A DNA stretch of 64,000 nt from Owenweeksia hongkongensis DSM 17368 (lineage in GTDB: Bacteria > Bacteroidota > Bacteroidia > Flavobacteriales > Schleiferiaceae): contig NC_016599.1 in the NCBI RefSeq assembly GCF_000236705.1, positions 930,001 to 994,000 of the forward strand. The letters are read 5' to 3'. A model generated the notes under the pieces. The model had not been told where the DNA came from and made no database searches. It saw only the letters and a program-made list of their open reading frames with translations. A program made the translations under genes and the position numbers. Below are positions 8,370-16,823 of the stretch, piece by piece. Position 1 is the stretch's first letter. The number at the start of each line of letters is the position of its first letter.

Positions 8370-10148
8370 ATGAAGTCTCTAAAAGTTCTAAATAAATATT
8401 TCTACAAATATCGCGGACGCCTTTTACTGGGCGTTCTGTTTGTTACCATCTCCGTAATTTTCGGAGTATTTCCGGCACAGTTTGTTCGCGAGTCATTTGA
8501 CACCGTGCAAGTTGCTATTGACCGTTACAATTCACCAACTGGAAATACAGATATGGGCGAACTTCGTAGCAAGCTCATCATGTATGGCCTTATCATTATA
8601 GGAGCTTCATTGTTAAAGGGTCTTTTTATGTTCTTTATGCGCCAAACCATAATTGTGGTAAGCCGCTTTATTGAGTATGATATGAAAAATGAAATTTTTG
8701 ACCAGTATCAAAAATTGTCGTTAGCCTTCTATAAACGCAACAATACGGGTGACCTGATGAACCGTATAAGCGAAGATGTGAGCCGAGTGCGAATGTATTT
8801 GGGGCCAGCTATAATGTACACGATTAACGTGGGCTTATCACTTATTATCATAATTAGTATAATGCTTACTATCAATGTAAGACTTACGCTTTACGCATTG
8901 GCTCCCCTCCCCATTTTGGCCGTAGCCATATACTATGTGAGCGCCATGATAAATGTAAAAAGTGAGCAGGTACAGCGTCAACTAAGCTCTATTACTTCTT
9001 TTGTACAGGAAGCTTTTTCAGGTATACGAGTGCTAAAAGCGTACGTGCGTGAGGCACATTCTCGCAAAGAGTTTAGAAAAGAAGCCGATACCTATTTGGA
9101 AAAAAACGAAGAACTCTATAGAATTAACTCCCTCTTCTTTCCCCTTATGCTTTTGCTGATTGGCATGTCTACCATTTTCACCATATATATTGGAGGTCAG
9201 GAAGCTATCAAGGGCAATATTACTACCGGAAACATTGCTGAATTTATCATTTATGTAAACATGCTAACATGGCCAGTTGCTTCCATTGGTTGGGTAACTT
9301 CACTTGTGCAAAGAGCAGCAGCTTCGCAAACCCGTATCAATGAGTTTTTAAAAATCACTCCAGAAATTGAAAATCCAACTACAGAGCCGCTTGACCTAAA
9401 AGGTAAAATTGAGTTTAAGAACGTAAGCTTCACCTACCCTGACACTGGAATCAAAGCGATGAATAATGTTTCATTTACCATTGAAGAAGGACAATCGCTG
9501 GCGGTAATTGGCAAGACCGGTTCTGGTAAATCCACCATCGCATCTTTGATTGGACGTTTATATGATGTGACGGAGGGTGAAATTCTTATCGATGATAAAA
9601 ATATCAAGCAAATAAACCTTTCCGACCTTAGGAAATCTATTGGCTATGTGCCGCAGGAAGCATTTCTGTTTTCATCAACTATTGCAAAAAATATAGGTTT
9701 TGGCCTTGAAAATGCCAGCGAAGAAGTGGTAATCAATGCCGCCAAAAATGCAGAAGTTCACCACAATATTGTGGATTTTCCGCAAGGATATGAAACGCGC
9801 GTAGGTGAAAGAGGAATAACCTTAAGTGGTGGGCAAAAGCAGCGTGTAAGCATTGCTCGTGCCATCATTAAGGAGCCCAAGCTTATGATCTTTGATGACT
9901 GTTTATCAGCCGTGGATACTGAGACTGAAGAAAAGATTTTGGGCAACCTAAAGCGATTGATTGATAAGCGGACAACCCTTATTATTAGCCACCGAGTTTC
10001 TTCTGTAAAGCATGCTGACTCTATCCTGGTGCTTGATAACGGAGCGATTATAGAAAAAGGAACCCATGACGAGCTAATGGAAAAAGACGGTTATTATAAG
10101 ATGATGTACGAGCAGCAATTGATCGAAGATTCAAAAAAAGCCGTGTAA
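8370..10148 (+). CDS. ABC transporter, fused permease/ATP-binding exporter (MsbA-like)
   Basis: This 592-residue half-transporter has a six-helix type IV exporter domain (about 15-320) and a C-terminal nucleotide-binding domain: Walker A GKTGSGKST (about 384-392), Q-loop YVPQEAF, signature LSGGQKQR, Walker B LMIFDD and H-loop ISHR. The residue after the Walker B aspartate is Asp rather than the usual catalytic Glu, a state common in degenerate sites of heterodimeric exporters, yet no partner half-transporter gene is adjacent. The substrate cannot be read from sequence; lipids or drugs are usual for the family. Confidence 0.9.
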   Translation: MKSLKVLNKYFYKYRGRLLLGVLFVTISVIFGVFPAQFVRESFDTVQVAIDRYNSPTGNTDMGELRSKLIMYGLIIIGASLLKGLFMFFMRQTIIVVSRFIEYDMKNEIFDQYQKLSLAFYKRNNTGDLMNRISEDVSRVRMYLGPAIMYTINVGLSLIIIISIMLTINVRLTLYALAPLPILAVAIYYVSAMINVKSEQVQRQLSSITSFVQEAFSGIRVLKAYVREAHSRKEFRKEADTYLEKNEELYRINSLFFPLMLLLIGMSTIFTIYIGGQEAIKGNITTGNIAEFIIYVNMLTWPVASIGWVTSLVQRAAASQTRINEFLKITPEIENPTTEPLDLKGKIEFKNVSFTYPDTGIKAMNNVSFTIEEGQSLAVIGKTGSGKSTIASLIGRLYDVTEGEILIDDKNIKQINLSDLRKSIGYVPQEAFLFSSTIAKNIGFGLENASEEVVINAAKNAEVHHNIVDFPQGYETRVGERGITLSGGQKQRVSIARAIIKEPKLMIFDDCLSAVDTETEEKILGNLKRLIDKRTTLIISHRVSSVKHADSILVLDNGAIIEKGTHDELMEKDGYYKMMYEQQLIEDSKKAV

Positions 10149-10161
10149 TTTTAATTCTGTG

Positions 10162-10190
10162 TTTGTAATAAGAGAATTTTTTTAGTTTTG
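10162..10190 (+). promoter_or_regulatory. Bacteroidota-type promoter of the PUR-family gene
   Basis: TTTG at 10162-10165 and TAGTTTTG at 10183-10190 are separated by 17 bp, a full match to the TTTG / TAnnTTTG consensus of the primary sigma factor in this phylum. The expected start site is about 10196, giving a leader near 20 nt. Confidence 0.75.
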
Positions 10191-10216
10191 TCCGTATCTG
10201 AAAACTGATTGATACA

Positions 10217-10621
10217 ATGAAGGACCAAGTTCATAACGGGCAAGAAGAAATACATTCCAAGGTTTTAAGGGCAGGTAGAAGAACCTACTTTTTTGATGTG
10301 AGAGCCACCAAGGCAGATGATTACTACCTGACAATTACAGAAAGTAAGAAGCACACCAACGAAAACGGAAACCAGTTTTATAAAAAGCACAAGATTTACC
10401 TTTATAAAGAAGACTTTGAAAACTTCAGAGATATTCTAAACGAAATCACTGACTTTATTGTAAATGAAAAAGGTGAAGAGGTAATTTCAGAAACACATCA
10501 ATCGGACTTTCACCAAAGAAGTGAACCTAATGAAGAGCAATACGAAACTGCTAATGCAGAAAATGATTCTTCAAAACCAGCAGCAAAAGCTTTTACCGAT
10601 GTAAGCTTTGACGATATTTAA
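10217..10621 (+). CDS. PUR family DNA/RNA-binding protein (DUF3276)
   Basis: The 134-residue protein has one PUR-alpha-like repeat (about 10-95), with KVLRAGRRTYFFDVRATKA, DYYLTITESKK, and KHKIYLYKEDFENF, then an acidic, low-complexity tail. PUR repeats bind single-stranded, purine-rich nucleic acid; Bacteroidota carry a conserved single-repeat version whose cellular role is not established. A strong consensus promoter and a downstream terminator make it a monocistronic unit. Confidence 0.9.
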   Translation: MKDQVHNGQEEIHSKVLRAGRRTYFFDVRATKADDYYLTITESKKHTNENGNQFYKKHKIYLYKEDFENFRDILNEITDFIVNEKGEEVISETHQSDFHQRSEPNEEQYETANAENDSSKPAAKAFTDVSFDDI

Positions 10622-10641
10622 TCAGAAATTATCTGATTGCG

Positions 10642-10668
10642 AAAGCCACCTCAAAAGGGTGGCTTTTT
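10642..10668 (+). terminator. Rho-independent terminator after the PUR-family gene
   Basis: Arms AAAGCCACC and GGTGGCTTT enclose a short A-rich loop, and the right arm runs into five T residues. It lies 20 bp after the stop codon. Confidence 0.9.
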
Positions 10669-10718
10669 AATTTTGATTACCCTGGAAAGTTTTATCTCAC
10701 CAAGATTTATCTACACCC

Positions 10719-11258
10719 ATGAAAGAAAAATGCATTTTCGTTATTGGTCCGGAAAGTTCGGGAAGCACATTTATTGCTAAAGTGATATCTACAGCCCTCA
10801 ATGGTGATACCGGCTGGAATGGTCGTGGATTTAATTGCTGCAATAAGTGGGATTGCGATAGAGAAAATGGGTTTACCAAACCTTGCTCAGAGGTCAAGCA
10901 TTTAGTTTGCCATCGCTCCCTCCCTTTTGGTGAAATTTCTCAATGGCCACCAATTTCTGAATGGGAAGATTTCTATGATGCTAATTTCATCCTTTGCACT
11001 CGTGATGCTTCTATTTCAAGCAATTCTGTTTTAGATAGAATGAAACGTTCTCAAAAGAGCAGAAAGCTCAACCAATTGAAATCTACAGAAATAATAAAAG
11101 ACATAATGGGAAGCGAATCCAAATCGATGATATGGAGTTATGAAACCTTTGTGCTCTTACAAGAAGCTTATTTAAAGCAGCTTTATGATTTTCTAAAAAT
11201 CAAAAGTGACTACTTACCAGACTCCATAATTGACGCTAATTCCAAATACATAAAGTAA
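10719..11258 (+). CDS. sulfotransferase-like P-loop protein
   Basis: The 179-residue protein opens with a P-loop of the sulfotransferase 5'-phosphosulfate-binding type (GPESSGSTFIAKVI at about 10-23). A second conserved element, ILCTRDASISSNSVL (about 91-105), looks like the 3'-phosphate (PAPS) binding strand, which in the family has a charged residue then serines. There are four cysteines in the loop at about 45-60. The protein is short for a sulfotransferase. It is cytoplasmic and isolated between a terminator and a lipoprotein gene, so the acceptor is unknown. Alternative: a nucleotide kinase-like P-loop protein. Confidence 0.6.
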   Translation: MKEKCIFVIGPESSGSTFIAKVISTALNGDTGWNGRGFNCCNKWDCDRENGFTKPCSEVKHLVCHRSLPFGEISQWPPISEWEDFYDANFILCTRDASISSNSVLDRMKRSQKSRKLNQLKSTEIIKDIMGSESKSMIWSYETFVLLQEAYLKQLYDFLKIKSDYLPDSIIDANSKYIK

Positions 11259-11317
11259 GTAAAACCTTATATTGAAGCTCGAAAAACTAAACCAGTCACA
11301 AACCTAAGCTCAGCTTC

Positions 11318-11755
11318 ATGCACAAAACTCCTAAATTCCTTTTTACCGCTCTCTCCATTATAATTCTTTTTACTTCATGCACTGACGATGATTTAGGGCC
11401 TTGCGCCAACGTTATGCCCGCTTGTGCGTGTGGGCAATTTCTTTTATTGGACAGATGGGGAAGCCCCCTTATTGGAGAAGGTAAAATGTTTCACCCCGAC
11501 TCTATCAAAATGATAAATGGGGCTGAAAGATGGGATTTACGAATTGAAGATAGCCTAGTGTTTTTTGACTATGGCCTTCTAACTTTTAATAAGGAATACT
11601 ATTTATATTTATCCTCCAGCGTTCAAGATACAATTCAAGTGAGCATCACAAGCCAGCCGGGAGAATGTTTTATCGTTAAGAATATTTCAGACTTCACTTA
11701 TAGTGGAGCTAGAGTTACTATTGATGATAATAAGATAGTCGTAATTAAAATTTAG
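11318..11755 (+). CDS. small lipoprotein of unknown function
   Basis: The 145-residue protein begins with a signal peptide ending in the lipobox FTSC (about 18-21) followed by TDDD, which would be the lipidated N-terminus. Four more cysteines sit at about 26-60 and 115. The remainder is predicted to be beta-rich. I recognise no family. It lies between the sulfotransferase-like gene and hutI, 59 bp from the former. Confidence 0.6.
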   Translation: MHKTPKFLFTALSIIILFTSCTDDDLGPCANVMPACACGQFLLLDRWGSPLIGEGKMFHPDSIKMINGAERWDLRIEDSLVFFDYGLLTFNKEYYLYLSSSVQDTIQVSITSQPGECFIVKNISDFTYSGARVTIDDNKIVVIKI

Positions 11756-11859
11756 GATCGTACTCAAAACTTACAGGCTTTGATAACCTGCAAGAACCTC
11801 CTGTCCATATTTTCCTTCTAATTTTACCACCCAAAATAGAGAAACCATATTTTCAATTG

Positions 11860-13092
11860 ATGAAAACATTAATCCATAACATTTCCCTAATCCTCCACAT
11901 CGACCAAAACAAGCGTAAACACAAGCGCGGTAAGGAATTGGGAGACTTCCCGACTACTGAAAACGCATGGCTATTGATGGAGGATGGCAAAATCGCAGAC
12001 TACGGAACTAAGGGCTCGGAGCCAGCAGCAGACGAAAAGATAGACGCCAAAGGCGGAATGCTACTCCCTACCTGGGTTGACAGCCACACTCACCTGGTGT
12101 ATGCGGGTACACGAGAAGATGAATTTGCCAAGCGCCTGCACGGCATGACCTACGAGCAGATTGCTAATGAAGGTGGAGGCATTCTAAACTCAGCACGCAA
12201 GCTACGAAGCGCCAGCGAAGAAGAGCTTTACGAAGCAGCAGCGGGACGACTGGATGAATTAATAAAACTAGGAACCGGAGCTATCGAAATTAAGAGTGGT
12301 TACGGACTGACCACCGAGAGCGAAGTGAAGATCCTGAGGGTAGCTCGAAAGCTGGCTGAAAACTTCCCGATTCCGATCAAAACGAGCTTCCTTGGAGCGC
12401 ATGCTTTTCCCGAAGAATTTAAGGACGATCATGCAGGATATGTGAAGCAGATTGTGGAAGAAATGCTTCCAAAAATTACCGAAGAAAAGTTGGCAGATTA
12501 TGTGGATGTATTCTGCGAAAAAGGCTATTTTTCCACCGAAGAGATGGAAGACATCATTGTAGCAGGAAATGAAAATGGCTTAAAATCAAAACTTCATGTT
12601 AACCAATTCAACTCACTGGGAGCCATTGAAATAAGCGTTAAGCATGACGCGGTGTCAGTAGACCATTTAGAGGTAATGACTGACGAAGATGTGGCGATTT
12701 TGGCAAAGTCTGATACCATCGGGACTTTGCTTCCGGGATGCTCCCTGTTTTTGGAAATCCCCTACGGTCCGGCACGTGAACTGATCGACAAAAATGCCAT
12801 CGTTGCATTGGCTACAGATTACAACCCCGGATCGTCTCCAAGTGGCAATATGAACCTCGTAGTTTCACTCGCTACTTTCAAGATGAAAATGACGCCTGAA
12901 GAGGCTATTTCGGCAGCTACCCTAAACGGTGCCGCAGCTATCGAGTTGAGTGACGAATTGGGAAGTATTGAGAAAGGCAAGCGCGCCAACCTCATTATCA
13001 CCAAGCCTCTCTCCTCCCCTTCATTCCTGCCGTACAACTTTGGCCACAATCACATCGAACACGTACTGATAAATGGTAAAATCTATGAGTAG
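11860..13092 (+). CDS. hutI: imidazolonepropionase
   Basis: HutI hydrolyses imidazolone-5-propionate to N-formimidoyl-L-glutamate in histidine degradation. The amidohydrolase metal site is visible as DSHTHLVYAG, with further ligands and substrate contacts in GAHAFPEEF, LHVNQFN, VDHLEVM and ATDYNPGSSPSGNMN. The family start TLIHNISLI... follows an ATG at 11860; the preceding TTG codon is not needed. At 410 aa the length is normal. It overlaps hutG. Base composition is clearly more G+C-rich than neighbouring genes. Confidence 0.95.
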   Translation: MKTLIHNISLILHIDQNKRKHKRGKELGDFPTTENAWLLMEDGKIADYGTKGSEPAADEKIDAKGGMLLPTWVDSHTHLVYAGTREDEFAKRLHGMTYEQIANEGGGILNSARKLRSASEEELYEAAAGRLDELIKLGTGAIEIKSGYGLTTESEVKILRVARKLAENFPIPIKTSFLGAHAFPEEFKDDHAGYVKQIVEEMLPKITEEKLADYVDVFCEKGYFSTEEMEDIIVAGNENGLKSKLHVNQFNSLGAIEISVKHDAVSVDHLEVMTDEDVAILAKSDTIGTLLPGCSLFLEIPYGPARELIDKNAIVALATDYNPGSSPSGNMNLVVSLATFKMKMTPEEAISAATLNGAAAIELSDELGSIEKGKRANLIITKPLSSPSFLPYNFGHNHIEHVLINGKIYE

Positions 13093-14107
13093 TCAACTAT
13101 CGCTTTTCACCGAAGAGCAATTACAAGCCAATACCGCCACCCGTGCGGGTGAAACCAAACTTGGCGAAACCGTTCAGCTGGTTTCTTCGCTGGATGATTT
13201 GTCGCAATCTACCGCACGCTTTGTGCTATTTGGTATAAAAGAAGACATCGGCATACGCGCCAACCTGGGCATAGGCGGAGCAACCGATTGCTGGGATATT
13301 GCCATCAAAGCCTTGCTAAATGTGCAGAGCAACGCCTTTTTGAATGGCAGCGAAATAGCCATTTTGGGACACCTTGGCTTTGAAGACCTACTTGCAGAAG
13401 CCAGAGATCTGAACGCCTCCAATGCTGATGATCTGAAAAGACTGCGTGAGCTTACCACAAAGATTGACTCGCACGTAAGCGAAACCGTAGAAGCCATTGT
13501 AGGACCCGGCAAAGTGCCCATTATTATCGGTGGTGGCCACAACAACAGCTATGGTAATATCAGCGGTACATCCAAAGCTTTGGGCAAGGCCATCAATGTG
13601 CTGAATATAGACCCACACACCGACTTTCGCGATATGGAAGGCCGCCACAGTGGCAATGGCTTTAGTTATGCCCGTCACGAGGGCTATTTGGACAAATACG
13701 CGGTGTATGGCCTGCATGAAGGTTACAATGGCAAAGGCATTATTGAGAAATTTCAATCAGACCCCAAACTTACTTTCCGAACCTTTGAAGGGCTGCTTTC
13801 CAAAACCGATAGCGAGCGCAACCACATCTTTATGGATATCCTCAACTGGTGCGGACATGATGCCCTTGGCCTGGAGCTGGACCTGGATGCGATCACCAAA
13901 TTTCCGGTGAGTGCCCTCAACCCCTCCGGCTTTACGCTAAATGAAGTACGAACCCTAGTACGCGCCACAGCCGGCCTACGCGCCCCTGCCTATTTCCATA
14001 TGTGTGAAGGCTCACCCGGCCGCGCCAGTTCGCAGCAGGAAAAAGATATGCTCGGCAAGAGTATCGCTTATTTAGTGACGGATTTTGTGAAGGGGTATTT
14101 TCGATAA
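13085..14107 (+). CDS. hutG: formimidoylglutamase-type ureohydrolase (arginase family)
   Basis: The protein has the binuclear manganese motifs of the arginase superfamily: GGGHNNSYG (149-157), DPHTDFRD (176-183) and ELDLDAI (264-270). In a hut operon this family converts N-formimidoylglutamate to glutamate and formamide. I chose the ATG at 13085, which overlaps the hutI stop by 8 bp; another in-frame ATG lies at 13073. At 340 aa it is normal length. The nearby ftcD encodes an alternative enzyme for the same substrate, so the exact substrate of this one merits testing. Confidence 0.85.
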   Translation: MSSQLSLFTEEQLQANTATRAGETKLGETVQLVSSLDDLSQSTARFVLFGIKEDIGIRANLGIGGATDCWDIAIKALLNVQSNAFLNGSEIAILGHLGFEDLLAEARDLNASNADDLKRLRELTTKIDSHVSETVEAIVGPGKVPIIIGGGHNNSYGNISGTSKALGKAINVLNIDPHTDFRDMEGRHSGNGFSYARHEGYLDKYAVYGLHEGYNGKGIIEKFQSDPKLTFRTFEGLLSKTDSERNHIFMDILNWCGHDALGLELDLDAITKFPVSALNPSGFTLNEVRTLVRATAGLRAPAYFHMCEGSPGRASSQQEKDMLGKSIAYLVTDFVKGYFR

Positions 14108-14119
14108 AGTCAAAAACTT

Positions 14120-14127
14120 TAGTTTTG
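14120..14127 (+). promoter_or_regulatory. candidate -7 box for the PARIS-like operon
   Basis: TAGTTTTG fits TAnnTTTG, 13 bp after the hutG stop and 81 bp before the ATPase gene. No clear TTTG element lies at the expected upstream distance. The AT-rich leader suggests that the pair has its own promoter rather than hut read-through. Confidence 0.35.
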
Positions 14128-14208
14128 ATACCATTTATTTATCAATTCATTATATCCTTTGTAGTTTCAAAAACACTTTTTACACACGGTTAAAGTAAAA
14201 CATTATAC

Positions 14209-15549
14209 ATGAAAATATTAAGTTTTAGAGCTACTAAAGTTCATGGCTATATCCCAATACATACTGAGTTTAATGATGAGCTGTCCATAATAGTTGGTGG
14301 AAACGGATCTGGAAAAACTACTGCAATCGTATTAATGCAAGCAATATTATGCCCAAACTTCAAAGATCTACTAACAATTCCGTTTGAAACCTTATCACTT
14401 ACAATTTTAATTAATAAAACCAAGTATACACTAGGAGTTAAGAGTATTTCAGATGCACTGGAGTTTAGAGTTAGCTCGATTAAGGAACCATTAATTATTC
14501 CTACAATTAATAAGGAAAATATTGAATATTTAAATTATCACAAAAAAGAACTTCATGACATAAATGACCAAGTTTTCGCCCAGAATCAACCTAGTAAGGT
14601 TATCGATTTCCTAAAAAATATACAGACACCAGTTTTCATGGGACTGGACAGGACAAATGATATTTATAGGGAGAATGAAGATTATATGTTTGAGCGAAGA
14701 AGTCAAATGGCTAAAGAAAGAAAAGGTTATATAAACTATAAACGACAATTTAAGGGCTCCTTAGGTACAAGCTTGTTCGAAACCGAAATGCTTGTTCAGG
14801 AAGCATATAGAAGAAGAAGCTCTATCGAAGAACGCTCTCATGCTAAATTAAAAGATGAAATACTGCTATCTTCCTTTGAGTATACAACATTTAAGGGACG
14901 CTTGACAGAGCAAAACTATATCGAAAGGAGACAAATGCTGGAACGGAGGAATGAAATTAAAGAAGTACTTTCAAAAATAGGTTATAGCAATGAGAGGTTT
15001 TACAAAAAATTAGAGAGCTTTTTCGATAAACTAGAGGAATTAATCAATCAGATGGAAAAAAGCAAAGATGGTATAAACATCGAATGGCTAACTAATCAGG
15101 CTCAGATTGAACGAATAACCAAGATTCTTGATATCATAGATGAAAGTAACTCAAATATAAGCAGAGCATTTAAACCAATAAATGAGTTTATTTCAATAGT
15201 CAACTCATTTTTGGGAGACTCTAAAAAAAGAATTTCAATTGATAAGGTAGGGCGTCTAAATATTATACGTCCTGACGGAAAAACCACAATGATTGATGCA
15301 CTCTCTTCTGGAGAGAGACAATTGGTAGTTTTATTTGCTAACGTAATTTTTAATGGTGAAAACAAATTTCCTGAAAATGTTTTTATCATTGATGAACCCG
15401 AGCTTTCTCTCCACATTAGGTGGCAGGAGAGATTTATAGAAAAAATGCTGTCAGCTGGAAAAGCAACTCAATTCATTTTAGCAACTCATTCCCCTGATAT
15501 TATAGGGGAATACAAAAGAAGTTGTGTAAGAATAAATAGCTCTCACTAG
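14209..15549 (+). CDS. AAA/ABC-type ATPase, AriA-like (PARIS-type defence ATPase)
   Basis: The 446-residue protein is an SMC/Rad50-like ABC ATPase of the AAA_15/AAA_21 group: Walker A GGNGSGKTT at 30-38, a long charged helical middle (about 150-340), signature SSGERQ at 366-371, Walker B FIIDEPELSLH at 392-402 and switch ATHSP at 425-429. The next gene, 1 bp later, encodes a DUF4435 protein; this pairing in this order is the layout of PARIS (AriA-AriB), where the ATPase senses phage proteins and releases the effector. The gene is much more AT-rich than hutI/hutG, suggesting acquisition. Alternative: a generic OLD-like ATPase of another abortive-infection pair. Confidence 0.75.
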   Translation: MKILSFRATKVHGYIPIHTEFNDELSIIVGGNGSGKTTAIVLMQAILCPNFKDLLTIPFETLSLTILINKTKYTLGVKSISDALEFRVSSIKEPLIIPTINKENIEYLNYHKKELHDINDQVFAQNQPSKVIDFLKNIQTPVFMGLDRTNDIYRENEDYMFERRSQMAKERKGYINYKRQFKGSLGTSLFETEMLVQEAYRRRSSIEERSHAKLKDEILLSSFEYTTFKGRLTEQNYIERRQMLERRNEIKEVLSKIGYSNERFYKKLESFFDKLEELINQMEKSKDGINIEWLTNQAQIERITKILDIIDESNSNISRAFKPINEFISIVNSFLGDSKKRISIDKVGRLNIIRPDGKTTMIDALSSGERQLVVLFANVIFNGENKFPENVFIIDEPELSLHIRWQERFIEKMLSAGKATQFILATHSPDIIGEYKRSCVRINSSH

Positions 15550-15550
15550 G

Positions 15551-16399
15551 ATGATTGAACGGAGGGTATCAAGTAAATCAGCTAAGTCGGTGCTACTGGA
15601 AGATTACAATGATGTTGATGTATATGTTGAAGATACAGGTGTCGGATTCAAAAAAATTTTCGTTGAACTTCTCAACAAAGCCTTCAAAAATAAATATGAA
15701 ATCCAGCATATTTTTCCTTTAGGCTCAAGAGATGTTGTTATTGAAGAATGTAGAGCTAATCAGTTATCAGATGGACGAAAAAAGGTGTTCATTGTTGATG
15801 GTGACTTATATATTCTCAGAGGTGAGGCAACTGAAAAATTAAAAGGATTGTTTGTTTTGCCGCGCTATTCAATAGAAAACTTTCTTTTGGATGAAAAAGC
15901 AATTACCGAAGTCCTATATGAAGAAGATCCCGAAATAACAAAGGAAGAATTGACTAAGAAACTGGATTTTAAAAGATGGGTCAGTTTAAATGAGGAATTG
16001 CTAGTTAATCTATTTACTACCTATGCTGTTGTTCATAAACTTACTCCAGAAACACTCACTGTTGGTTATAAGGTGAACCGCCTAACGAAAGACGGCAACG
16101 GTGTAGTTTGTCCTGTTAAAACACAAAAAAGAATTGACCAATTATACACCAATACCACAGGTCAAATTGAAAAAAATATCTACACCTCTGAGTGGGAAAA
16201 AATCAGTTCCCGTATTTCTTCTGAGGATAATAAATTGCTTAAATATGTTTCTGGTAAAGATTATTTAATCCCTTTAATCAAATCAAGATGTAAATCATTT
16301 ATGAAACTTAGCGCTAGCAATACAAATCTGTTTATTCGGCTTGCAATAAAATCTGACGTGAAAGATCTTGATACCGTAATTAATTATGTAATTGAGTAA
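15551..16399 (+). CDS. DUF4435 (TOPRIM-like) protein, AriB-like effector
   Basis: The 282-residue protein carries DUF4435 hallmarks: DVYVEDTG at 23-30 with a conserved Glu27, VFIVDGDLY at 79-87 with an Asp pair, and LPRYSIENFL at 103-112. These acidic residues correspond to the metal-binding positions of TOPRIM folds. In characterised PARIS systems AriB is a nuclease that, once released from AriA, cleaves host tRNA and halts growth; that activity here is inference. The ATG is 1 bp after the ATPase stop, indicating tight coupling. A mosaic of dispersed repeats follows immediately. Confidence 0.75.
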   Translation: MIERRVSSKSAKSVLLEDYNDVDVYVEDTGVGFKKIFVELLNKAFKNKYEIQHIFPLGSRDVVIEECRANQLSDGRKKVFIVDGDLYILRGEATEKLKGLFVLPRYSIENFLLDEKAITEVLYEEDPEITKEELTKKLDFKRWVSLNEELLVNLFTTYAVVHKLTPETLTVGYKVNRLTKDGNGVVCPVKTQKRIDQLYTNTTGQIEKNIYTSEWEKISSRISSEDNKLLKYVSGKDYLIPLIKSRCKSFMKLSASNTNLFIRLAIKSDVKDLDTVINYVIE

Positions 16400-16464
16400 A
16401 TTCCCTAACCACTTGTGTGTTCAAATGCTTGAACATAGGAACAAACTAATACTCCACCCCGGTA

Positions 16465-16489
16465 CCGCGCGTTTCATAACGCGTAGTTC
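16465..16489 (+). repeat. 25-bp direct repeat, copy 1
   Basis: CCGCGCGTTTCATAACGCG plus TAGTTC matches the copy at 16792-16816 in 23 of 25 positions, in the same orientation. The core GCGTT-TCAT-AACGC is itself an inverted repeat. The two copies bracket the palindrome mosaic. Confidence 0.7.
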
Positions 16490-16791
16490 TTTTGCCCGCT
16501 GCTGCCTGTGCCCTCGCTCGTGGTTAATCACCTATTAAGATGCCGTCCCTACAGGGCTCCAAAACCATTATCCTAATACTTTTCTACCTAGCTATCGTCC
16601 CTACGGGACTTTAACTGTAAAAATTTTGTGGATTTAAAGGTGTTAGGCTTATTCATAATATAAGATTCCGGTTCTACGCTTCACTTCGCCCGGAATGAAA
16701 TATAAGCTCCAGAGGAGCGACATTTTGGTAGCACCATAAAACAGCAAAAGGTTAAAGAGTGCCAGAGGCACGGCATCTCAAAAACCCGTTC

Positions 16792-16816
16792 CCGCGCTTT
16801 TCATAACGCGTGGTTC
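16792..16816 (+). repeat. 25-bp direct repeat, copy 2
   Basis: Second copy of the repeat at 16465-16489 with two substitutions (G to T at position 7, A to G at position 21). It ends 7 bp from the stop codon of the minus-strand membrane-protein gene. Confidence 0.7.
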
Positions 16817-16823
16817 CAATAAA

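Larger units (their letters stand above)
16440..16820 (+). repeat. mosaic of short dispersed palindromic repeats
   Basis: This 424-bp gene-free stretch after the DUF4435 gene holds several small palindromic units: CCGTCCCTACAGGGCT (16543) and TCGTCCCTACGGGACT (16595), ATTCCGG...CCGGAAT (16665-16695), GCTCCAGAGGAGC (16706) and GTGCCAGAGGCAC (16759). The GATGCCG flank beside the first also occurs, inverted, beside the last, so related units lie in opposite orientations. No open reading frame is convincing. Such REP/BIME-like units are widespread between genes in Bacteroidota; copies of the ATTCCGG type recur near 19.0 and 52.0 kb. Confidence 0.7.

Noticed and set aside
13174-13545. Long antisense open frames across hutG, such as a 123-codon frame
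   Set aside because: These are complementary-strand shadows caused by the G+C-rich codon use of hutG; the sense frame has clear arginase motifs.
16400-16823. Complete insertion sequence after the PARIS-like pair
   Set aside because: No transposase frame and no matched terminal inverted repeats with target duplication; only short palindromes and one direct-repeat pair are present.
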